64,000 bases of DNA from Gemmatimonadota bacterium. GTDB lineage: Bacteria > Gemmatimonadota > Gemmatimonadetes > Gemmatimonadales > Gemmatimonadaceae. The stretch's first letter is position 1. Every line of letters starts with the position of its first letter. The stretch lies in contig JARIFA010000007.1 in NCBI GenBank assembly GCA_031127075.1, forward strand, positions 1 to 64,000, written 5' to 3'. The notes under the pieces were generated by a model. It did not search any database and was not told where the DNA came from. It worked only from the letters and a program-made list of their open reading frames with translations. Made by a program: the position numbers and the translations under genes. This document shows, piece by piece, positions 30,474-39,961 of this stretch.

Positions 30474-31325
30474 TCACCGCACCCGCGCGCCGACGCATCC
30501 CATCGTCAGCATCGGCCGCACGCGCCCGAGCAGCCACGCCGTCGCGAGCGCGCGCCACCCGCCGAGTGCGGGATGCCGCAGCCACGGGCCGCGCGCGCGA
30601 CGGGCGTAGGCGCAGAACCCGTCGAGCACCGGCCCCCCGCACTCCATCACGGTGATCGCCTCGTAGCCCGCCGCGCCCATCGCGGCAGGGATCCCGTCGA
30701 GCGTCCAGAGATTCTCCGCGGGGATGCCGGCCCGGGCTGCGCCCCAGCGCAGCCCCCGCGGCCTGACCCCCTCGGCGGCGGTCAGGGTCCGCGTCGCTGC
30801 GCCCGTGACCGCGAGGTCGCTGAACCCCAGCCGCGTCCCGGGCGCTGCCGCGCGCGCGACGCCGCGCAGCCACGCCGCACGTGTATGGAAGTGATACGCC
30901 GCGTCCACACAGACGACCGCCGTCGCGTCGGGGGCGTGCGTGGCGAGTGCGAACGTCTCCGCCGTCGCGGGGATGACCGTGATGCGGTCGGCGAGCCCCC
31001 ACGCGGCGATCCGCGCGCGCACCGCCGCGCCCACTGCGGGATCCGGCTCGACCCCGACCACCCGCGCCGCACCGAACGCCGTCACCCAGAGGGCGAGCGA
31101 ATCGCCGTAGCCGCAGGCGACATCGACCACGACGTCGCCCGCACGCAGTCCCGCCACCTCACCGACACGCTGCGCGAGGGTGCGTGCGGCATCGGGATAC
31201 GATGCGCGCTGCGCGGGCGACCCCGCCCCGACCGGCGCGTCCCACCAGCCCAAGTTCGTCCACCGCGTCGCCGCCGTCCCGTTGAGCAGCGCGGGATCCA
31301 CCACGGGACGCGGAGCCTCACGCAC
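30474..31325 (-). CDS. SAM-dependent class I methyltransferase
   Basis: RAGDVVVDVACGYGDSLALWVTAFGAARVVGVEPD; VVCVDAAYHFHTRAAWLRGVARAAAPG. Confidence 0.83.
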   Translation of the reverse strand: MREAPRPVVDPALLNGTAATRWTNLGWWDAPVGAGSPAQRASYPDAARTLAQRVGEVAGLRAGDVVVDVACGYGDSLALWVTAFGAARVVGVEPDPAVGAAVRARIAAWGLADRITVIPATAETFALATHAPDATAVVCVDAAYHFHTRAAWLRGVARAAAPGTRLGFSDLAVTGAATRTLTAAEGVRPRGLRWGAARAGIPAENLWTLDGIPAAMGAAGYEAITVMECGGPVLDGFCAYARRARGPWLRHPALGGWRALATAWLLGRVRPMLTMGCVGARVR

Positions 31326-31326
31326 G

Positions 31327-32136
31327 TCAGCGACGGGTCACCACCCAGTTGAGCGTCAGCGTGTGGTTCACCTCGTTCGCGGCGCGCGCGGGGAGCGCGT
31401 TCCAGAGGTGCATGTAGCCGACGTCGAGCCGCTGGCCGGGGCGCAGGGGGAGTCCCACCCCCGCCATCAGCCGGTTCTGCGTGAGCCGCCCCGAGGCGCC
31501 GCCGTGGCCCACCGGCATCAGCAGCTCCTCCTGCAGGTAGCCCAGCATCGGCGCGGCACTCGCGCGCCGCGCGATCGGCGTCTGCGCGCGCACCATATAC
31601 CGCGCACGCTGTTGGTATCCGAATGCGCCCGGCGTCCCCTCCGGCGCGCTCGCGATCCAGCGCTGCTCCCACCGGTAGCGATGTGTGAGCGCCACCGGTC
31701 CCACCGCGTGCGAGAGCACGAGCTGCTGCCAGAGCCGGTGCTCGCGGAGCGGCGCATCGGTGGGGAGCTCCCCGTACGGTGCGGTCGCCACATAGGTGTA
31801 TCCCGCGCCCGCGCGCAGCCCAGGCGCGAGCGTCACGAGTACGCCAGGCCGCAGCAGCAGCTGCTGCGGCTCCGCCCCGAGCCCCATCCGGCGCCAGTTG
31901 CCGTCGAACCAGAGCGAGGTGCGCTCGCTCACCGGCGACTCGGCTGACACCACGAGCCAGGTCGCCAGCTGGTGCGTGGTGGGCCAGCTCCCCTGCGCCG
32001 CGAGCGGCTCCGCTCCAAGGCCGAGCAGTGCGCCGAGCAGTGTGCCGAGCGCGAGGAGCACCGGTCGAATGCGGAGGGTGCGCTGACGGATTGATGGACG
32101 CGATGGCAGGCGCAGTGGCAGGCGCATTGGCGGCAT
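31327..32136 (-). CDS. DUF2490-like outer-membrane protein
   Basis: Signal peptide; WLVVSAESPVSERTSLWFDGNWRR...LRPGVLVTLAPGLRAGAGYTYVAT...EHRLWQQL; start reassigned to ATG 32136. Confidence 0.72.
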   Translation of the reverse strand: MPPMRLPLRLPSRPSIRQRTLRIRPVLLALGTLLGALLGLGAEPLAAQGSWPTTHQLATWLVVSAESPVSERTSLWFDGNWRRMGLGAEPQQLLLRPGVLVTLAPGLRAGAGYTYVATAPYGELPTDAPLREHRLWQQLVLSHAVGPVALTHRYRWEQRWIASAPEGTPGAFGYQQRARYMVRAQTPIARRASAAPMLGYLQEELLMPVGHGGASGRLTQNRLMAGVGLPLRPGQRLDVGYMHLWNALPARAANEVNHTLTLNWVVTRR

Positions 32137-32163
32137 CCCGGAATCATCGCGAGATTCCGGACT

Positions 32164-34107
32164 ATGCGCACCTGCCACCGCCCGCCATCCGTGCCCTCGC
32201 GCGTCGCCGGATGGCGCCGCCGCCGCTGGCGCGTCGTCTCCCTGTCCGCGCTCGCCCTGCTCACCGCCTGCGACCCGGACGCTCGGGGCGCGACGCAGGT
32301 GAAGATGCACGACAACGCCTTCAACGCCCCCGTCGTCCGCATCCCCGACGGCGCGGGGGTCATCTTCACCAACGCCGGTCGTAACCCGCACAACATCGTC
32401 CCCGTCGATCCCGCGCGCTGGGGCACCGCGGTCACACGTGCTGATGGCGCGGCCGGCGCCGATACCGCCGCCGTCACCTCGGGTGAAAAGCAGGCGCTCA
32501 CCTTCGCCGGCCCCGGTGTCTATGCGTATTACTGCTCGTACCACGGCACCAAGGAGGGGCAGGGGATGGCCGGCGCCGTCATCGTCGGCGACGTCGCGTA
32601 CGAGGGGGCGGCGCAGGGGAAGCTCGCCGCGGTCGATACGGCCACCGGCACCGTCCGCCGCGTCCCGCAACAGCATGCCACGATCCAGGGCGCCGTCGAC
32701 GCCGCCGTCCCCGGGGACCTCATCCTCGTCGATTCGGGCGTCTACCGCGAGGAGGTGCAGGTCACCACGCCCGCGCTCGTAATCCGCGGCACCGATCGCA
32801 ACGCCGTCGTCGTCGACGGCGAGTTCGTCCGCCCCAACGGCTTCAACGTCCTCGCCGACGGCGTGGCGATCGAGAACCTCACGGCGCGGAACCACACCTT
32901 CAACGGCGTCTTCTGGACCGGCGTCACCGGGTATCGTGGCCGCTACCTCACCACCTACAACAACGGCGACTACGGGATCTACGCCTTCGACGCGACGGAC
33001 GGCCTCCTCGAGGACAGCTATGCGAGCGGTTCCCCCGACGCGGGGTTCTACATCGGCCAGTGCGATCCCTGCCGCGCCGTCATCCGACGCGTGATCGCGG
33101 AGCACAACGCCGTCGGGTACTCCGGCACCAACTCGAGCGGCGACCTCCACATCCTGAGCAGCGTCTGGCGCTTCAACCGCGGGGGGCTCGTCCCCAACTC
33201 GCTCGACACGGAGCTCTACCCGCCGCAGCACCACACCACCATCCGCGGCAACCTCATCTACGCGAACCAGAGCCGCACCGCGCCCGGGAAGGGGCTCTCC
33301 CCGCTCGCGTGGGGGAACGGCGTCGTCATCGGTGGTGGGCGCGAGAACGTCGTCGAGGGGAACGTCATCCTCGACCACGCGGGCCACGGGGTGATGATCG
33401 CGCCCCTCATCGACGCGCACTGGTGGCCCGCCGTCGGGAACCGCGTCCTCGACAACCGGATCCTCGGCTCCGGCCGCGCCGACGTCTCCGTCGGTGGCCC
33501 CACGAGCGCGGACAACTGCATCGGCCCGTCGCAGGGCCCAATGACGACGGCGCCCCGCCTCCTCGCCTGTGAGCTCCTCGGCGATTCCGTCGTCCAGCGC
33601 CGCGGCGACGAGAACGACCTCGTCCCCGCGCTCGCCCTCGCGATGCGGATGTGGCGGCTCCGCGATCCCACCTACCCCGACTGGCGGACGCAGCCGGTGC
33701 CGCCCCCGCAGCCGACGATGCCCGATCCCATCGGCGCGCCGGCGCTCCCCGCGGTGAACGTCTTCGCGGGCCTCGCGGACGAGCTCGCGGTCGCTCCGTT
33801 TCCCGTGATCACCGATTCGGTCGTCACAGCCTACCTCGCGAACGCGTCCACACCCACCGGCCCGCGGCCGCGCCTCGACCGGGCGATGGCCACGCTCCAA
33901 GCCTGGATGCCCCTCTCCCTCGCGCGGCTCGGCGCGGTGGGCATCCTCCTCGTCGCCTGGGCGGTCCGCATCCGCCGGCGCACCCGTGGAAGCGCCGATG
34001 TGCAGGCGGGCCACGCGGCACGCCGCGTCTGGCGACTCGCCGCGGCCGCCGTCGTCGCCTGGATCGGCCTCGCCCTCGCGGTGGCCGTCCGTTTCAGCGC
34101 GATGTAG
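32164..34107 (+). CDS. Cupredoxin domain fused to NosD-like right-handed beta-helix and C-terminal TM segment; lipoprotein
   Basis: LLTAC lipobox; type-1 Cu ligands NPHN..YYCSYHGTKEGQGM; TIQGAVDAAVPGDLILVDSGVYREEV beta-helix; C-term hydrophobic segments. Confidence 0.8.
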   Translation: MRTCHRPPSVPSRVAGWRRRRWRVVSLSALALLTACDPDARGATQVKMHDNAFNAPVVRIPDGAGVIFTNAGRNPHNIVPVDPARWGTAVTRADGAAGADTAAVTSGEKQALTFAGPGVYAYYCSYHGTKEGQGMAGAVIVGDVAYEGAAQGKLAAVDTATGTVRRVPQQHATIQGAVDAAVPGDLILVDSGVYREEVQVTTPALVIRGTDRNAVVVDGEFVRPNGFNVLADGVAIENLTARNHTFNGVFWTGVTGYRGRYLTTYNNGDYGIYAFDATDGLLEDSYASGSPDAGFYIGQCDPCRAVIRRVIAEHNAVGYSGTNSSGDLHILSSVWRFNRGGLVPNSLDTELYPPQHHTTIRGNLIYANQSRTAPGKGLSPLAWGNGVVIGGGRENVVEGNVILDHAGHGVMIAPLIDAHWWPAVGNRVLDNRILGSGRADVSVGGPTSADNCIGPSQGPMTTAPRLLACELLGDSVVQRRGDENDLVPALALAMRMWRLRDPTYPDWRTQPVPPPQPTMPDPIGAPALPAVNVFAGLADELAVAPFPVITDSVVTAYLANASTPTGPRPRLDRAMATLQAWMPLSLARLGAVGILLVAWAVRIRRRTRGSADVQAGHAARRVWRLAAAAVVAWIGLALAVAVRFSAM

Positions 34108-34111
34108 CGCG

Positions 34112-35086
34112 GTGCCCACGCGCCGCGAGCTCTTCTTCGGCGCCGCGGGCGCCGTCGGCGCACTCGCGCTCGGCGCCGGCGCTCGTCAGGTACGCACCGC
34201 CTTCCGCACCGCGAGCGAGCGCCCGCGCGGTGCCGACCTGATGGCGCACGGCCCCTACGGCCACGGCGTCGAGCCGCCGGACACCCTCGGCCCCGCCGCC
34301 CTCGATGCCGCGACCATCCCGCCGCCCCCGGTGCGCGGTCCCATCACCCGCGACCTCACCATCACGCAGCGCCCCGTCGCCGTCGCGCAGGGTGCGACCC
34401 TCGACGCGTGGACCTTCGAGGGCACGATCCCCGGCCCGACGCTCCGCGTCACCGAGGGGGAGACGCTCACGCTCCGGGTGCGGAACCTCACCGGCCATCC
34501 GCACAACCTCCACACGCACGGCGCGCACGCGCCGGAGAGCGACGGATGGGAGCCGATCCCGCCCGCCGGCGACCGCACCTATGTGCTACAGCCACGCCCG
34601 GCGGGGATCTACCCGTACCACTGCGACCTCACGCCGGGCGCGCAGCATCTCGGCCGCGGACTCTACGGCCTGCTGATCGTCGATCCGATCGTGTGGCGCC
34701 CACCCGCGCAGGAACGCGTCCTCCTCCTCGGCGGCTTCGACACCGACGGCGACGGCCACTCCGACGCCTTCGGCTGGAACGGCGTCGCGGGGTTCCACGC
34801 GCGACATCCCATCAGGCTCGCGCGCACGGCACCGGTCCGGCTCTACGTCGCGAACTTCATCGTCGACGAACCCGTCGCGACCTTCCATCTCCACGCGCGC
34901 ACCTTCGATGTGTTCCGCTCCGGCACCCGCCCCACGCCCGACGAGCACACCGACGTCGTCCCGCTCACCCTCGGCGAACGCGCGATCCTCGAGTGCACCT
35001 TCGACGCGCCGGGCCGCTACATGTTCCACCCGCATCAGGCGCGGATGGCCGAGCGGGGCGCGATGGGGTGGTTCGCGGTCGGCTAG
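34112..35086 (+). CDS. Two-domain multicopper oxidase, Tat-like signal
   Basis: PTRRELFFGAAGAVGALALG (RR signal); NLHTHGAH, YPYHCDLTPGAQHLGRGLYG, FHLHARTFDVF, MFHPHQARMAERGAMGWF. Confidence 0.83.
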   Translation: MPTRRELFFGAAGAVGALALGAGARQVRTAFRTASERPRGADLMAHGPYGHGVEPPDTLGPAALDAATIPPPPVRGPITRDLTITQRPVAVAQGATLDAWTFEGTIPGPTLRVTEGETLTLRVRNLTGHPHNLHTHGAHAPESDGWEPIPPAGDRTYVLQPRPAGIYPYHCDLTPGAQHLGRGLYGLLIVDPIVWRPPAQERVLLLGGFDTDGDGHSDAFGWNGVAGFHARHPIRLARTAPVRLYVANFIVDEPVATFHLHARTFDVFRSGTRPTPDEHTDVVPLTLGERAILECTFDAPGRYMFHPHQARMAERGAMGWFAVG

Positions 35087-35892
35087 GGACGGGTCGCCGC
35101 CTTCATCTCCCGCACGAACGCCGTCACCGCCTCCCGCCGCGCCGGGGCCGTCTCGTGCGCACCGATCCGGCTCACCACCGCCGACCCGGAGATCGCCCCC
35201 GACACCCCCATCGCGCGCGCGGCGCGCACGTGCGACGGCTGTGCGATCCCGAACCCCAACAGCGCGGGAGCCGCGCCGGCGGCGCGGAGCGCCGCGACCA
35301 CCGACGCAGAGTCCGCCTGCACCGTGTCGTCGGCACCGGTGACGCCCCCACGCGACGTCACGTACACGTAGCCCGCGCTCGCTCTCGCCACCTCCGCCAC
35401 GCGTGACGCCGCCGCGCCGGGAGGCAGGATCCGTGCGAGCGCGACCCCGGCCCGCGCGAACGCCTCGGCGAACCACCGCTGCTCCAGCGACGGCGCATCG
35501 GGGATCACCACCGAATCGACGCCCGCCGTCGCACACTGCGCCGCGAACGCCTCGACGCCGGCGTGCACGATGAGGTTCGCGTAGACGAGCAGCCCGATCG
35601 GCACGGTGGGATGCGCGTCGCGCACGGCGCGCAGCAACGGCCAGCACGCCGAGATGCGTGTTCCCGCATCGAGCGCGCGCGTCACGGCCGATTGCACCGC
35701 CGGTCCATCGGCGATGGGATCCGAGAAGGGAAGGCCGAGCTCCAAGCCATCGGCCCCGGCCTCCACGGCCGCCGAGATCAGCGCGAGACTTTCGTCCATG
35801 GATGGATCGCCGAGGACGAAGAACGGCACGAAGGCCAACTCGTCGCGCGCGGCGAGCCGCGCGAACATCGCGGCGTAGCGGTCAGTGCCCAC
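35083..35892 (-). CDS. trpA: Tryptophan synthase alpha chain
   Basis: [41 protein letters not shown]. Confidence 0.94.
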   Translation of the reverse strand: MGTDRYAAMFARLAARDELAFVPFFVLGDPSMDESLALISAAVEAGADGLELGLPFSDPIADGPAVQSAVTRALDAGTRISACWPLLRAVRDAHPTVPIGLLVYANLIVHAGVEAFAAQCATAGVDSVVIPDAPSLEQRWFAEAFARAGVALARILPPGAAASRVAEVARASAGYVYVTSRGGVTGADDTVQADSASVVAALRAAGAAPALLGFGIAQPSHVRAARAMGVSGAISGSAVVSRIGAHETAPARREAVTAFVREMKAATRP

Positions 35893-37072
35893 CGTTGCCT
35901 CCCTCCGCCTGATACCGCAGCACCGTCGCGAGATCTTTATCCCCGCGACCGGAGAGGTTCACGAGGATGTCGAGCGGTCGCGCCGACGAGCGCGCGAGCT
36001 CCAGCGCGCCCGCCACCGCGTGCGCGGACTCGAGCGCGGGGATGATCCCCTCGCTCCGCGCCACGAGCGAGAACGCCGCCATCGCGTCCGCATCGGTGCA
36101 CCCCACGTACCGCGCGCGCCCCGTCTCCTGCAGGTAGGCGTGCTCGGGCCCGACCCCCGGATAGTCGAGCCCCGCCGAGATGGAATGCGATTCCTGCACC
36201 TGCCCTTCGTCGTCCTGCAGGATCTGCGTGAAGCAGCCGTGGAGCACGCCGGGCCGGCCACGCTGCAGCGTGGCCCCGTGCCGCGGCGTCTGCAACCCCT
36301 CACCCGCGGGCTCGACACCCACCAGCTCCACGCTCGGATCCGGGATGAAATCGGTGAAGATGCCGATGGCGTTCGAGCCGCCGCCGACGCTCGCGACCAC
36401 CACATCCGGGAGTCGCCCCGTCGCCGCCAGGAACTGCGCGCGCGCCTCACGCCCGATCACGCGCTGGAACTCGCGCACGATGAGTGGGAAGGGATGTGGC
36501 CCCGCGACGGTGCCGAGGAGGTAGTGCGTCGACTCGTACGACGCGGACCAGTCGCGAAGCGCCTCGTTGATCGCGGCCTTGAGCGTCGCGCCTCCCTGCG
36601 TCACCGGCACGACCTCGGCCCCCATCAGCCGCATCCGCTGCACGTTCGGCTGCTGCCGCTCGATGTCGGCGGCGCCCATGTAGATACGCGTGGGGATGCC
36701 GAGCACCGCGCCGGTGAGTGCGGTCGCCACCCCGTGCTGACCGGCACCGGTCTCCGCGATGAGCCGCGTCTTGCCGAGCCGACGCGCGAGCAGCCCCTGC
36801 CCGAGCGCCTGGTTGGTCTTGTGCGCGCCACCGTGCAGCAGGTCCTCGCGCTTGAACCAGAGCCGTGAGCCCGTTTCGGTGCCGAGGTGCCGGCACTGAT
36901 AGAGCGGCGTCGCACGCCCGGCGTACGTGCTGAGGAGCGTCTCCAGCTCGGCGCCGAACGTGGGATCGGCTTGTGCGGCGAGGAACTCCGCCTCGAGCGA
37001 TTCGAGCGCGGGGACGAGGATCTCGGGGACGAAGCTGCCGCCGAAGCGGCCGTAATAGGCGGACTGGATCAT
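35882..37072 (-). CDS. trpB: Tryptophan synthase beta chain
   Basis: [62 protein letters not shown]. Confidence 0.96.
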   Translation of the reverse strand: MIQSAYYGRFGGSFVPEILVPALESLEAEFLAAQADPTFGAELETLLSTYAGRATPLYQCRHLGTETGSRLWFKREDLLHGGAHKTNQALGQGLLARRLGKTRLIAETGAGQHGVATALTGAVLGIPTRIYMGAADIERQQPNVQRMRLMGAEVVPVTQGGATLKAAINEALRDWSASYESTHYLLGTVAGPHPFPLIVREFQRVIGREARAQFLAATGRLPDVVVASVGGGSNAIGIFTDFIPDPSVELVGVEPAGEGLQTPRHGATLQRGRPGVLHGCFTQILQDDEGQVQESHSISAGLDYPGVGPEHAYLQETGRARYVGCTDADAMAAFSLVARSEGIIPALESAHAVAGALELARSSARPLDILVNLSGRGDKDLATVLRYQAEGGNGGH

Positions 37073-38559
37073 GCGGGCGTGCTCATAGAGACCATCTCAG
37101 GGGGAGCGGCGTGGGCGCCGAGGATCTGGAAGAGTTGAGCGAGGCGAGCGGGGTCCTTCTGCCCGGGCGCGACCTCCACGCCCGAATTGACGTCGAGCCC
37201 GCCGACCCCGAGTGCAGCGGCCGCGGCGGCGTTCTCCGGGGAGATCCCACCGGCGAGGATCACCTGGTCGCGGTCGGGGTGATCGGCGAGGAGCTGCCAG
37301 TCGAACCGGCGGCCGGTGCCGCCGTGCTGGCCGGCCACATAGGTGTCGAGCACCACGCGGTCGGCACCGGGGAACCGCAGCGCCGGGAGCGCCTCGTGCA
37401 CGCGCAGCGCCTTCCAGATCTCCACGCCGGACGGGAGCACGGCGCGCAGCGCACGCACCATCGCGGGGGATTCATCCCCGCTCAGCTGCACGGCGCCGAG
37501 ATCGAGCGCGCGCACGGCCTCGGCGATGGTCTCGATCGGCACGTCGACGAAGACACCCACCCAGGTGAGCGGGGCGGCCGCGCGCACCGCCCCGGCCTGC
37601 GCGAGTGTCACACGACGCGGTGATCGTTCCGCGAAGATGAGCCCGCCGTGCGTCGCGCCCTCGGCGTGCGCCGTCGCCGCGTCCCCGGGGCGCGTGAGCC
37701 CGCAGATCTTCGTGAGCCCGAACCGAAGGCGGCGCACGGCGCGCGGCACGTCCGGCTCGGTCATCAACGCCGAGCCTACGAGGAACGCATCGACCAACGG
37801 CGCGAGCGCGCGCACGTCGGCGTGGGTGCGGATCCCGGACTCGCAGACGCGCACGCGGTCGGGCGGTACCAGCGGCGCGAGCCGCCGCGTCGTGTCGAGG
37901 TCCACCTGCAGCGTGCGGAGGTCGCGGTTGTTGATCCCGATGACCGGCGCGACCAACCTGATGGCGCGCACGAGCTCCGCCTCTGTGTGCACCTCGGTGA
38001 GTGTGGCGATCCCCGCCGCGCGCGCGGCGGCGGCGCAGGCGAGGTACGCCGCATCGTCGAGCACGGAACACATCAGCAGGATGGCGTCCGCCCCCGCGGC
38101 CCGCGCCTCGAACACCTGGTACGGATCCACCACGAAGTCCTTGCAGAGCACCGGCACGTCCACCGCGGCGCGCACGGCGCGGAGGTCGTCGAGGCTCCCC
38201 CCGAAGTAGGGCGTGTCACAGAGCACTGAGATGGCCGCGGCGAAGGGCGCATACGCGCGCGCGATCTCCGCCGGCGCGTGCGCCGTGCGCAACACCCCCG
38301 CCGACGGCGAGGCGCGCTTGTGCTCGAGGATGAACCCGGGCCGCTGGCGCCGGAGGGCGGCGGTGAAGTTGCGGTCGGACGGCGTGCAGGCGGCGCGCAC
38401 CGTGGCCAGCGGGCGCCGCGCCTGCCGCTCGCGGAGGTCGGCACGCGTGCGCGCGACGATCTCGCCCAGCACGCCCGACGCCACGCTCGGACCGTCGCCC
38501 GAACCCATACCCGAACCCGGGTGTTCGGGCGCGCCCTCAGCCACGCGTCCCACCGGCAT
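37069..38559 (-). CDS. trpCF: Bifunctional indole-3-glycerol-phosphate synthase / phosphoribosylanthranilate isomerase (TrpC-TrpF fusion)
   Basis: Trp[54 protein letters not shown]; Trp[47 protein letters not shown]. Start could be 38508 or 38559. Confidence 0.92.
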   Translation of the reverse strand: MPVGRVAEGAPEHPGSGMGSGDGPSVASGVLGEIVARTRADLRERQARRPLATVRAACTPSDRNFTAALRRQRPGFILEHKRASPSAGVLRTAHAPAEIARAYAPFAAAISVLCDTPYFGGSLDDLRAVRAAVDVPVLCKDFVVDPYQVFEARAAGADAILLMCSVLDDAAYLACAAAARAAGIATLTEVHTEAELVRAIRLVAPVIGINNRDLRTLQVDLDTTRRLAPLVPPDRVRVCESGIRTHADVRALAPLVDAFLVGSALMTEPDVPRAVRRLRFGLTKICGLTRPGDAATAHAEGATHGGLIFAERSPRRVTLAQAGAVRAAAPLTWVGVFVDVPIETIAEAVRALDLGAVQLSGDESPAMVRALRAVLPSGVEIWKALRVHEALPALRFPGADRVVLDTYVAGQHGGTGRRFDWQLLADHPDRDQVILAGGISPENAAAAAALGVGGLDVNSGVEVAPGQKDPARLAQLFQILGAHAAPPEMVSMSTPA

Positions 38560-39652
38560 CCGTCACGCACGCCTCGTGCGAACAGGCGACCCACCGCGCG
38601 AGCCGCTCCGCCGCGCGGCCGCTCGCGAGCACGTCGAGTGCGAGCGTCACCCCCTCGCGCAGGCTCCCCGCACGGTCCGTGATGAAGGCGAGCGCCCCCA
38701 CGTTGGCAGCGATCGCGTCGCGATGCGCTGGCGCGCCCCGGCCCTCCAGCACCGCGCGGAGCAGCGCGGCGTTCGCCGCCGCGTCCCCGCCGGCGAGCGC
38801 CTCGAGCGGATACCGGGTGAGCCCGAGCGCCTCCGGGGTGATCTCGAGCGTGGTCACGTGGCCGTCGCGCAGGAGCGCCCCCTGCGTGGGCCCGTGCAGC
38901 GCGATCTCATCCAGCCCGTCGCCGTGCACCACGAGCGCCACCTCGGCGCCGAGCTGGCCGAGCGTCTCGGCGAGCGGGGCGCAGAGCGCGGGATCGTACA
39001 CGCCGACCAGTTGGTGCGTCGGACGGCTCGGGTTCACGAGCGGGCCGAGGAGGTTGAAGATCGTGCGCGTGCCGAAGGCACGGCGGACGGGGGCCGCGTG
39101 TCGCATCCCGGGATGGTGTTCCGGCGCGAAGAGGAAGCAGATGCCGACCGCATCGAGGCAACGGCGCGCCTGCGCCGGGGTCGCGCTGAGTCGCACGCCG
39201 AGCGCCTCCAGCACGTCGGCGGAACCGGAACGCGAGGAGACGGCGCGGTTGCCGTGCTTGGCGACGGGGATGCCGAGTTCCGCGGCGACGATCGCGGCGG
39301 CGGTGGAGATGTTGATGCTGCGGGCGCCGTCGCCGCCGGTGCCACAGGTGTCGGCGAAGTGGTAGTCGGGGCGGGTGAAGGGGGCGGCGGCGGCGCGGAG
39401 GGCCGCGGCCGCGCCGGCGATCTCCGCCGGCGTCTCCCCGCGGACCTTCAGCGCGGCGAGGACCGCAGCGAGCACCGGCCCCGGGATCGTGCCGGCGACG
39501 ATCGCCTCGAAGAGCTGCTCCGATTCGCCGGCCTCGAGGGAGCGCTCGAGTGCTGTGAGGACGGGGCGGGGGAGGGCGTCACGGCGGGCCGTGGGCGCGT
39601 GGGCGACCGAGGTCCGCGGAGCGGGGCGCAGGGAGGACGGGACGGCGGGCAT
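38537..39652 (-). CDS. trpD: Anthranilate phosphoribosyltransferase
   Basis: FADTCGTGGDGARSINISTAAAIVAAELGIPVAKHGNRAVSSRSGSADVLEALG, FNLLGPLVNPSRPTHQLVGVY; start reassigned to ATG 39652. Confidence 0.94.
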   Translation of the reverse strand: MPAVPSSLRPAPRTSVAHAPTARRDALPRPVLTALERSLEAGESEQLFEAIVAGTIPGPVLAAVLAALKVRGETPAEIAGAAAALRAAAAPFTRPDYHFADTCGTGGDGARSINISTAAAIVAAELGIPVAKHGNRAVSSRSGSADVLEALGVRLSATPAQARRCLDAVGICFLFAPEHHPGMRHAAPVRRAFGTRTIFNLLGPLVNPSRPTHQLVGVYDPALCAPLAETLGQLGAEVALVVHGDGLDEIALHGPTQGALLRDGHVTTLEITPEALGLTRYPLEALAGGDAAANAALLRAVLEGRGAPAHRDAIAANVGALAFITDRAGSLREGVTLALDVLASGRAAERLARWVACSHEACVTDAGGTRG

Positions 39653-39709
39653 ACGAGGGGGCTCCGAGGGAGAGGGAACCCGCCGTGGGAAAGGCGCCTG
39701 CAAACGAAA

Positions 39710-39738
39710 CAGCCCACGGCGGTGAACGCAGTGGGCTG
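39710..39738 (-). terminator. trp attenuator terminator hairpin (3:4 stem)
   Basis: Minus strand CAGCCCAC-t-GCG-ttcac-CGC-c-GTGGGCTG followed by TTTCGTTT; located between the leader peptide and trpD. Confidence 0.8.
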
Positions 39739-39789
39739 AGGTGAGACGCGGAGGTCGTCGGTGACCTAGACGCGGAGAGCCCGGCTGCG
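39727..39789 (-). promoter_or_regulatory. trp antiterminator pairing (2:3)
   Basis: Minus strand CGCA-gcc-GGGCT (39789-39778) complementary to AGCCC-ac-TGCG (39737-39727); alternative 1:2 pairing CCTGGC (39806-39801, spans the second Trp codon) with GCCGGG (39785-39780). Confidence 0.65.
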
Positions 39790-39840
39790 AGAGGTATCGC
39801 GCCAGGGACGCCAGCAGGAGGTCGACGAGCGGTTCGCCAT
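39766..39840 (-). CDS. trpL: trp leader peptide, 24 aa: MANRSSTSCWRPWRDTSRSRALRV
   Basis: ATG at 39840, TAG at 39768-39766; two Trp codons (TGG) at codons 10 and 13, directly upstream of the attenuator and trpD. Too short for the supplied ORF track. Confidence 0.75.
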   Translation of the reverse strand: MANRSSTSCWRPWRDTSRSRALRV

Positions 39841-39850
39841 TGGAGGGGGG

Positions 39851-39879
39851 ACGATAGTGCGACCGGCCCCGGGCCACAA
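39851..39879 (-). promoter_or_regulatory. Candidate sigma70-type promoter for trpL-trpDCFBA
   Basis: TTGTGG (39879-39874) - 17 nt - TATCGT (39856-39851). Confidence 0.45.
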
Positions 39880-39895
39880 GCCCGGGGCCGGTCGC
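39859..39895. terminator. Perfect 16-bp palindromic hairpin downstream of the BNR gene
   Basis: GCGACCGGCCCCGGGC-CACAA-GCCCGGGGCCGGTCGC. Confidence 0.75.
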
Positions 39896-39961
39896 GGCCA
39901 TCCGTCATCCCTCGACCGTCGTCCGGCGCGTCGCCCACCGCGCCGGCCCGCGATCCCGCCC

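Noticed and set aside
31327-34119. 930-aa minus-strand protein
   Set aside because: Only 31327-32136 is protein-like (DUF2490); the rest is antisense to the cupredoxin gene.
39448-39717. 89-aa minus-strand ORF over the trp leader region
   Set aside because: Starts inside the attenuator hairpin region and runs antiphase into trpD; Pro/Arg-biased; not a credible gene.
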